64,000 nt of DNA, taken from positions 11,598,094 to 11,662,093 of the forward strand of contig NC_081143.1 in the NCBI RefSeq assembly GCF_958295425.1, in the 5' to 3' direction. The notes beneath the pieces were generated by a model. That model did no database searches. It was not told the origin of the DNA and saw nothing but the letters and a program-made list of their open reading frames with translations. The number at the start of each line of letters is the position of its first letter. Positions within the stretch are counted from its first letter, which is position 1. This DNA is from Solea solea. Lineage: Eukaryota > Chordata > Actinopteri > Pleuronectiformes > Soleidae. This document shows, in pieces, positions 25,170-32,947 of the stretch. Made by a program: the position numbers and the translations under genes.

Positions 25170-26060
25170 TTCCAAAATTTAAAGGACCCCTCTAAGTGTT
25201 GAAAGTAAACAGACTGTGAAGATTAAGGTAGCTGAGCTGCCAAGCTGGTGATCCATCCAATCAGCTAGTCATCCCATTAGCCAGCCACTCACTCTTGCTC
25301 TAACATAACTACTGCTGCAGCTAAGTTGGCAGACTTCAAGCTCAATGTGCCGGGGCCTCACCAGCCGATTCATCACGATAAGCACCAACCACCGATGAAG
25401 ATTAAGTAGGGGACCTCCTCTCCGGAGCACACTCTCAGACGATGCCTGCTTTCTTTCATTTTATTTACTTTTTTTATTATTATTTTTTTTTTCTGTGAAA
25501 TAAAGGCCTCAGTTGTCAAGATAATTATGAAAGATTTAACCTGAGGCAGAGGCACACAATAACCTCCTCACCCATCCCTTCTCTCTCCAACATGTTTCAC
25601 ACACTCACACAGTGCCTCAGTCTTCACTGCAGGTTAAAAAAACAATCAAAAAAAACAAGTCCATGTACCATGCCATAATCAGCAAAGACAAGACTGTATA
25701 TATGGGAGGAGCAGCCACAACAGCAAATTAAGCTTGTGAAAGCACAGAGGACAGTCAGTCAGCTTCCTGTGAGCTTACACAATAGTGTAAATGACTTTGA
25801 TTCATTTTGTCTCATTATCTTATTTCTTTATGAGGACTCTCTTGTGTAAGAGTGGGTCGGTTCTTTATCCAGGGCATATGTAAAATGGGTGTCAATGTGG
25901 CCTGTGTCATTTTTAGAGACCTTTTAGAGTGTGTGACAACCCTTTACAGCCGTGCGCAGGGATTCAGATATATGCCTCTGACCTGTACAGCAATGCTGTG
26001 ATTTTCAAAGGACTGCACATTGGCTTCCTATACGCTCACGGAACAAGAGAATATGTTCAG
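25170..26060. other. No supported gene
   Basis: A T-rich tract lies at 25455-25490. The rest is unremarkable non-coding sequence. Confidence 0.55.
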
Positions 26061-26062
26061 AT

Positions 26063-26098
26063 ACACACACACACACACACACACACACGTGTGTGTGT
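26063..26098. repeat. (AC)13 joined directly to (GT)5 - palindromic microsatellite
   Basis: A CA repeat at 26063-26088 switches without a spacer to a GT repeat at 26089-26098. This leaves a perfect 20-base self-complementary centre that can extrude as a hairpin. Confidence 0.95.
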
Positions 26099-26770
26099 GA
26101 TAGATTGTTGTTTGCTTGTTAGCTGTCATTTTCATCATGTTGACCTGACACTTTTGGAGACTGGGAACAGAAAAAACAAATTCTTTCATATAAAAGGACG
26201 GAGATTTTTGTGTCAGTGAATCCCTGCAGCACTGCAGTATCCCATTATAGTGCAGTTTTGTCGTACACTTATCTTTATCAAACAACTGCAGTATCTTTCA
26301 GATAACAATTTTGCACTTGGCCATATTGTAATTGGATGAACGAATGGCACGATAGCACTTCTTCATGTCCGACATTAGTGTCCGCTACAGTTCTGCTTCC
26401 AACATCACACTTTTTTGATCTGCTGGGGTGGTTTTTTTTTGGGGTTTTTTTTGTTTCATTTTAAAATAAGTCCACACAGCTCACATGATCACTGCAGTGT
26501 GGCAGAAATGTGCTTTCCTCACTCACATTCTGACACATCTCTCTTTACACTCTGCACTTTTTGGAGCATTTATGTGACATTTCAGGTTTTCGGACCACAT
26601 CAATTTCTTTATCCGATATTCCGGTGATTTAACCACATATATCTTATTGGCTCATCCCTTCAATTGTTCTGTGATTGTTGACACAATCTCTGCAGTGCAT
26701 TGTACCATTTATCCCCAGAGTCTGTCATTAGGCAGCATTGTTTCAGTGAGGCACACAACATCTCCTCTTT

Positions 26771-26793
26771 TGATGATGATGATGATGATGATG
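26771..26793 (+). repeat. (TGA)n microsatellite
   Basis: Seven to eight TGA units, translated in one frame as poly-Met. It is not coding. Confidence 0.9.
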
Positions 26794-26929
26794 CACTGCA
26801 CCCTCTCCTTTAAGTCTGTGCTAATATATCCAGGGCTAACCTTTTTTTATGAGCAGCATAAAAAAAATGTCTCGCACACCAGTGGCGGTCACGTGTAAAA
26901 AATTAAATAGCTCCTTAAAAGTCAATAAA

Positions 26930-27200
26930 CCACCATTAATCCTGCATGTCTCCTCGTAGACGTTCGCTTCAGTCGCGTCTCTGACAATTCAGGGGGAATC
27001 ACGAGGAGTCACATTGAATTCAAGGTTCTTATCAGAGGCTGAGCAATATTTTACGAGTCCCCTCTTCCCCAGTCAATTAATTTGGATGGAGAAAACCTCG
27101 CATCAGTTGGGAGGAATGAAACACGCATTGCCATATCTCCAAATCGCAGCAAAGACCATAAATCAACACTAACTAGATATTAAAACCAGGTCCGCGCTCA
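26930..27200. other. Low-repeat intronic block next to SorCS exon 1, possible regulatory element
   Basis: About 270 bp without simple repeats, containing several TAAT/ATTA cores ('CACCATTAATCCTGCATG', 'AGTCAATTAATTTGGATGG') and CpGs. Its position just inside intron 1 would suit an enhancer. This is inference only. Confidence 0.3.
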
Positions 27201-27450
27201 GGGAAGAGAGACAAGAAGTAACAGAGTTTAAAAATGTCACCAAACAGCACAAGAGACGCCAAGACAGAGAGGGGGAGTCCGCGCGTAATAGTGGCATTTG
27301 GCATTAAGAAAAAAGCGCGTGTCACATCTGCGGGCATCTGTAGCTCCCCGTGCACCTGTTAACACCAGCGCACACAGGCTGGAGTTCATGCAAGAGTGTT
27401 GACAAACAGCTGAAAGCGCAGAGGAAGTCATGAACAGTGGTGTTACTCAC

Positions 27451-28071
27451 GCTGCTGTTGTGTCCTGCCCAGTAAACCACCGCGTGGTTGTGTGCCGAGT
27501 CTCCCGTCAGCGCGAACGTGCTGCTGCTGAGCTTGGACTCATCCTGCCGGTTATTCCCTCTGCCCCAGCCGAGCTCGGGCCTGCTCTGCTTCAGTCCATC
27601 CAGCATCGAGACCTGATCCTGCTCGAGCGAATCCGCGCCAGCCCGCCCGTTCCACCTGCTGTCACTGAACTCGGAAAACTCAAAGTCGGGACCGCTTCTC
27701 TTGGCTCTCCAGAGCGCAGCATCCTCAGCCATACCCGGCTCCTTCCCCTCAACATCGCCGCGGTCACTGTCGCCTCTTGTTCCAACTCCATCCAAACTGA
27801 CATGTTGTGCAAAATCCTCCACAGGTCTCCCATTCTCCAATGGATTTTGGTCAGTAACCCCGAGTTCCTTAAACTCCAAGGTGCTCGGTTCCTCGGTCAG
27901 GTCAGTGCGCATCTCCAGCTCCAATTTATCCAGGTGAAGTTGCACTGGCGACGGGCAAGACGCGCAAGTAATCTCCGCCTGGGCATTTTGCAGGGTTAGC
28001 GCGGCTGTCATGAGCCAGAGAGCCAGAGTTAAGTGCAATCCTCCTGGGCAGAAGCCAGCCCGAGTCCCCAT
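27451..28071 (-). CDS. sorcs1: SorCS-family VPS10-domain receptor, first coding exon (partial gene)
   Basis: SorCS proteins are type I membrane sorting receptors of the sortilin (VPS10) family that traffic neuronal cargo. This exon encodes residues 1-207 and ends in phase 0 at a consensus donor (AGC|GTGAGT, 27451/27450). Residues 1-32 form a signal peptide with the hydrophobic core LTLALWLMTAALTL. A weakly conserved acidic propeptide follows, with a furin-type site RAKR at 122-125. The last 25 residues, STFALTGDSAHNHAVVYWAG then HNSS, match the near-invariant start of the SorCS VPS10 region. The ATG at 28071 has G at +4. The long ten-bladed propeller, PKD, transmembrane and tail exons lie beyond the donor and are not in view. 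Paralogue choice is tentative: the MG start, the CPSP motif and RSG after the furin site lean to sorcs1, but sorcs3 is possible. Open frame continuing past the donor is intron read-through. Confidence 0.9.
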
Positions 28072-28420
28072 CGCTGATAGAGATTTGGGAGGGGGATGAA
28101 GGAGCGTTGGAGACCTTTACCCGACACCTCAACTCTCTTCTCTCGGGTCGATATGGAAGAAGAAGAAGAAGAAGAAGAAAAAGAAGAGGAAGAAGAAGAA
28201 GTGGCGCCTCGAGTGTCTGTGAGCTGGTTTGGGGAAGAGAGAGAGAAAAAAAGTGCTCTTCAGCGAAACTGTTCACGTCCGAGGATCTTTGGTCGGGAAA
28301 AGCCACCACACAGGAGGAGGAGCTGTATCACAGCCAGCTGCCGCGAGAGAGAGAGAGACAGAGAGAGAGAAAGAGAGGGAGAGAGAGCGAGGGAGAGACG
28401 CTGTCCATGGTGCTAAATTT
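28072..28420 (-). promoter_or_regulatory. SorCS 5' leader and probable promoter-proximal region
   Basis: This is the sequence immediately upstream of the SorCS ATG. On the gene's sense strand it is pyrimidine-rich: the plus strand carries a GAA/GAG tract at 28155-28200 and a GA tract at 28340-28400. CpG density is higher than in the flanks. No TATA box or defined start site was identified, so the extent of the leader is unknown. Open frames reading through the purine tracts (E/R-rich peptides) are not genes. Confidence 0.45.
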
Positions 28421-29036
28421 TCCCTCTTGCTCTCCGTTTATATCATCGTGTGTGGCGCATATAATCATTAAATCCATCAAATTAAGAATTCAATGTTTTA
28501 AAACCATGTGTTGGATATCTAGGCTAATCTGAAGCATTGTTTTATATGGGTGTAACATAATGTGCAGGTGATATCTGATAAGAGTGTTAAATTATAAAGG
28601 GGATATAAACAGTATAATTTTAACGAATACATTTGTGTAAGATGTATTATAATAAAGTATTGTGTCATATGGAAACAAATTGTTGTTTTATGTCAACAGA
28701 ATTAACTTTAGAGAATTTAAAGATATATATTTTTTTATTCATCCAGATGTATATATATATATATATATATGTATGTATATATATACATATTTTAATTTCT
28801 GACTGATAATCTCTCAATACCAACACAACAATATCTTTACGTTTGAAAAATAAATAGTGGTTCCAAAAAAAAAGACATATTGATCTTGTCATACTACTAT
28901 TAATAGACTCCTAATCATAATATGACATTTCCCCTGTTAATTCAAGGTTGAATAGATGTATTTAAATTGAAATAAAGACATGTCTCTGTGCAGAAACCAT
29001 GCAGCCCCCACTGGTCTCTTCTTAACTGTAACTATG

Positions 29037-29080
<44 letters not shown>

Positions 29081-29619
29081 GTGAAGATTGAAGCAGACAC
29101 ACCTCCCTCCTGGTGAGGACCCCGGGTCAGAAGAACATGACGGCGTGCTGACATAAATAAATAATTAAATAAATAAATAACCCCCGGGGGGGTAGAATAG
29201 TCACTGATGGATTGGGAAGAATTGGCAGGGAGTTGCACCATTCTTGAGGGGAAAATAAGACAGCGCCTAGAGGCACAAGAGAGAGAAAGAGGGAGGAGAC
29301 TGTGCAGCCGTGCGCTCTGCCCATCAAGGACTCAGTGCGCGGAAAGAATGGTGATATAAACGCTGGAAGCGTGCGGGCTTCTTTTTTTTTTTTTTTTTTA
29401 ATGTGAGAGAGACATAGAGAAGAGCACAGCATGTTTGTGTGTGAATGTATAAGTGGGTGTTTTTTTTTAAGTGCCGCACAGTTATTTATTAATCTAGCAT
29501 TTTATGTCCTTGTCGATCAACTTGACTGGCCGCAAATGACGCATCAGGGAAAACCCAGGGGAGGCTCTCTGCATTTTAATAAATTCAATATGATTTATAT
29601 GGGTAAAATATGTACATGT

Positions 29620-29707
<88 letters not shown>

Positions 29708-29740
29708 TTATATGTGTGTGTGTGTGAATGTGAGAGTGAA
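28421..29740. other. Upstream non-coding DNA with many microsatellites
   Basis: No gene. It holds (TA)n at 28750-28790, (TAA)n with about 15 units at 29036-29080, TAAA repeats at 29154-29180, poly(T) at 29382-29399, and a long (TA)n at 29625-29703 followed by (GT)n at 29714-29725. A B-type 'GTGCGCGGAAAG' CpG cluster lies near 29335. Confidence 0.85.
29625..29703. repeat. (TA)n microsatellite, about 39 units
   Basis: An almost pure TA dinucleotide run of about 78 bp, flanked by CACA on the left and GTACTTATATGTGTG on the right. It is self-complementary and can form a cruciform. It creates false frames of alternating Tyr and Ile. Confidence 0.95.
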
Positions 29741-29880
29741 TGGTTGTTCATCTGTGTGTTAACCCTGTGATGGACTGGTGACCTCTCCAGGGTGTTCCCC
29801 ATCTTTCACCCTGTCAGGTGGGATTGTCTCGCCCGACGACCCTCTTATACAGGATAAAGTGGTAGAAAACGAGTGACTGA
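29741..29880 (+). repeat. L2-like repeat 3' end fragment
   Basis: 'ACCCTGTGATGGACTGGTGA', 'CTCCAGGGTGTTCCCCATCT' and the end 'GATAAAGTGGTAGAAAACGA' are standard words of a very common fish repeat 3' end. Confidence 0.65.
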
Positions 29881-30897
29881 ATTTACCCTTTCTTCTTTTT
29901 TTCTCTTCTAAGAGGTATTGACACATAGCCAGCACCGACTGTGCCTTGCATGTGCCCTGCACTAAGCAGCAGTCTGAGACACAGAGGCTCTCTCTCACAT
30001 GGCTGCCAGCAGGTACACAAGGAACAACAGACTTCAGCCGCTCAACAAAAGGTTCATATGTTAAAATCTACATCTTAAGTTTATTATATTTTAAGAATAG
30101 ATATGCCACTTTATCTCAAGACAGGATTTTCTTACTGTTTTGCTTTGTGAACGACACACTCCCAAACAAAAAATTGCAAAAGGAAATGAATTTTCTTTTT
30201 GAAAGTGACTTCCTGTTACTGCAAGTTATGAGTATCAGAACTGGACAAACAAGTATGTTTTATTCATTTTTACCTCACTGTAGAATGTTTGGGAATCAGA
30301 GAGTACTTTAATAGCTTTCCGACATTTCCTGCTTTCTGGTCCTCTACACTAACCAACCACAATGCTGCCTGTGTCATAGAAAAGGGTTTGCTCTCACATA
30401 CACTGCATCATTTACACGTGTGTTCTAACCCTGCATGAGAGGGAATTACACTCCTTGACAGCAGGTCGTGATAGTCTTGTCTTTAAAGTCATTGGAAAAG
30501 AGAAACAAAGAACTATTGGGCAGTGGGTGGCACATATTCAGATTTGTTTATCTTATTTGCTGGCACAGAGATGGAGAAAGTTGTGATAGAACATCTATTT
30601 GAACTTTTGAAGATGGACACAGTTCTGTTGATGTCAACTTTTTTTTTGTGGAAGAAGAGTCAGAGGTGAAGATTAGGTGAGATAAACAGCCACCACAGCA
30701 ATCTCTCCCATGACCTTGCAATGTGTTGTGTACTTCTTCAGCCATTACGGCTGACAAATCTTGCCACTAAATTTTGTAAAAATGAAGCAGCAAATAATAA
30801 AGGGCTGTCACAGTGTATAATACAAGATTTACTGGAGTCCTTTAGTTTAAACAGAGGAGCCTGCCCTCCGGTCGTGAGGTAGGAAGAGCACTGTCCA
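29880..30897. other. No supported gene
   Basis: The frame of 121 codons at 29946-30311 has no recognisable domain and no splice structure. This is the left flank of the large transposon. Confidence 0.55.
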
Positions 30898-30915
30898 CAC
30901 TCAAAGAAATGAAAC
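30898..30915 (+). repeat. Left terminal inverted repeat
   Basis: CACTCAAAGAAATGAAAC, identical over 18 bases to the reverse complement of 39263-39280. Just inside, the ends continue as CTCAG and ATCAG, so similarity extends a little further with a 1-base shift. Confidence 0.92.
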
Positions 30916-30989
30916 TCAGGTGCTGTTTGCATTAAATAGTTATTTCAACTGAAATTATTGAATAATTCTGTGTTTTGGATTCAAATGAA

Positions 30990-31075
30990 GAATGTCAAAT
31001 AGCATGTACTTAACTTTATAGTTTGTTGTAATTAACAAACAATAATGAGCATAATTTATGTAAGCAAGTTAATTA
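30990..31075. repeat. Left subterminal region with dyad and shared motif
   Basis: Contains the dyad GTTTGTT-GTAATT-AACAAAC (31021-31040). It also has 'ATGTACTTAAC', which recurs as TTTACTTAAC (read in reverse) near 39115 and 39250 at the other end. Subterminal short repeats are where CACTA accessory proteins bind in plants; binding here is inference. Confidence 0.45.
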
Positions 31076-31084
31076 AGATGTACA

Positions 31085-31230
31085 TCAGGCCTAGAGGGGC
31101 GGTTCCCACAGGTACTTGCACATGCTCAGTAAGAAGAAGGCTGAAGGCGCCATTTTCTGGACTTGTACTCTGCTGTCCTGCCACATGTCTCGGATTTCTT
31201 CATAATCCACGACCATCCGTTAATATTCAG
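31085..31230 (+). promoter_or_regulatory. Candidate first non-coding exon and promoter of the transposon
   Basis: A locally GC-richer block ends at a strong donor, TATTCAG|GTAAGTTA (31230/31231). It contains GGCGCCATTTTCTGG near 31146, which resembles YY1- or E2F-type promoter sites. No TATA box lies at a suitable distance. An exon ending at 31230 could splice to the acceptors at 32680, 32940 or 35760. RNA evidence is needed to fix its start. Confidence 0.4.
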
Positions 31231-31799
31231 GTAAGTTAATGACTAAACAAAAAATTACAAACTAAAATATGCTTGTTTTATACCAGTTGATGATTTTGGA
31301 TTGATGGTATAGGTTGTGGTAAGATGAAAAACAGAAATATTTTTGCTAGCTTGACTCCATTTAGCTTTCCACGTTGTGCACATAAAATGACCTGGTTAGC
31401 CATTTTTTATTTATTTATAATAATCAATCTCTTAAATGCACTAAAAATTGTCTTTCGGAGTTTAGATAAATATGTACTTAATTGGCTGTAGGTTAATTTG
31501 TAAGGAACTTCAACCTATTGTTAACTGGCGGCTAACAGTAAATGGACATAATTTGTAGATATGTATTATGTTGGGGATAACAAACTGCAAAATCATTTAA
31601 CATGGCGTACTTCCCACACATAAATTTGATGTCATTAACTGTTCCATGGTGCATCACAGAAAATGATCCGCCATTTCTTTCTCCATATAGAAACGCCACG
31701 GTGTCATGTGTAGTGTTACTCTACATTCCTAAATTTTAACTGTTGCTCCTTCAAATTTCTTTTTTTTTTAATTTTTGCAAATACCGCTGCATGTCTCCT

Positions 31800-32320
31800 C
31801 CCTTTACAGCAGAGTCGTGTATTCGCGTTACGTAAACTACAGATAACTATCTTGCGTAGTATCTACTCTTTTGGGGTTTGCTGATTTTGAAAATCTCCAA
31901 ACGTTATGGCGAGTGGGGAGGGGAATGGTGGGTGACTGAGCACCTCAAATTGCGGCAGCGGTACTCGCGTCACACATTTCTCACGCTTTATAAGTGATAA
32001 ATTACTTCACATACATTAGTAATCTATGAATCGAGGATGCAAAGGCAGATTGCTCTGCGTAGTTCACGCATACAGCTTTCTTGGACTAGCGACCTATCAG
32101 CCAACCAGAAAATATTATTCACTGTTGCTGGGCAGAATGGACGCGCTGTGCTCTGGTTCACGTGCTTGTCTGACGTCCGCCCGTACCTGCACAACTGGAG
32201 TCGCGGGACTAGATTTTTTGGGGTTCTTGTACGGAAATACACTGAACATTTTGTAAACACAACGGCGCAGTATTTCTACCGACCGAATAAACAGGAGCAC
32301 ACTTAGCTCGCGTGGACTCT
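31800..32320. promoter_or_regulatory. CpG-rich block in the transposon 5' region
   Basis: By eye about 35 CpG dinucleotides fall in 520 bp (for example 'TTCGCGTTACGTAAAC', 'GACGTCCGCCCGTACC'), while the surrounding element is CpG-poor. Both strands are open for 60-89 codons here, which follows from the composition. It may be an alternative promoter or an unmethylated regulatory island. No protein family was recognised. Confidence 0.4.
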
Positions 32321-32680
32321 GATTTGATGTAGTAAAGTAAAATACAATGTGGTGTCAACACGGGATCTTTTAGTCTGAAAAGTAAACCGAACATTTTCCT
32401 GCTCGTGTCTCCTCACCCAGCCCCATCAAGAAATATATATATATATTTTTAAATATAGGCTATGATTGAAATATTCAAAATCGAAATATTGTTTTATTGT
32501 TTTTATTTAATGTTTAAATGTTTACACTCATCCTTTAAAAAGCAATTCTAAGTCAAAAACAGGTTGTGTGTGTGTGTATACATATATATGTGTATATGTA
32601 TACATATATAGCCTTTTAATCATTAACTTTTCTCCTTATTGTCATTTGCATTTGTGTATGTTTTCTACATTCTTAAAAAG

Positions 32681-32769
32681 GAAGGAACTTCAAAACTGCA
32701 CAGCTGTGAAATTAAGATTTGCAGAGCGTGTTTGTTGACGGATGCCAGACCAGCAACCTAACATTAGTG
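32681..32769 (+). other. Candidate second 5' exon of the transposase transcript
   Basis: It is bounded by a pyrimidine-rich acceptor ending AAAAAG at 32680 and a consensus donor (TTAGTG|GTGAGT, 32769/32770). The matching acceptor TTTTTTTCTTTAG ends at 32940. An ATG at 32742 opens a short upstream frame. If spliced to 32941, the frame runs 29 codons and stops at 33002, inside the transposase gene in another frame. Confidence 0.4.
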
Positions 32770-32947
32770 GTGAGTTTAGTACCTGAAAAATATCTCAATA
32801 AATGTAATACCTGGATGCAGTCATTTTAATAGCAACATACATATGATATATGTCAGATCTTAGAAACCTAATAAGGTCTTATCATATTTAAGAACTTTAC
32901 AAATGAATGACCAATAATCTCTTTGTCTTTTTTTCTTTAGGTTATGA

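Larger units (their letters stand above)
1..27450 (-). other. Putative first intron of the SorCS-family gene (repeat-rich)
   Basis: The SorCS coding exon at 27451-28071 ends in a minus-strand donor, so downstream exons lie at lower coordinates or outside the window. I looked for an exon continuing the VPS10 domain and did not find one. First introns of SorCS genes are very long in mammals, so a first intron longer than 27 kb is plausible. The stretch holds microsatellites and decayed transposable elements, listed separately. No independent gene in it is well supported. The intron assignment is inference from the exon position. Confidence 0.55.

Noticed and set aside
27322..27450. Extension of the SorCS frame beyond residue 207
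   Set aside because: A consensus donor GTGAGT sits exactly where SorCS homology stops; the remainder is intron read-through.
27430..27999. Plus-strand frame of 189 codons
   Set aside because: It is antisense to the SorCS exon and shows no family; the minus-strand frame explains the coding bias.
28096..28532. Plus-strand frames of 106 and 141 codons opposite the SorCS leader
   Set aside because: Composition comes from GAA/GA tracts; they are shadows over the upstream region of the minus-strand gene.
29431..29802. Open frames of about 100 codons on both strands through the TA repeat
   Set aside because: The peptides are alternating Tyr and Ile from the microsatellite; there is no start context, domain or splice structure.
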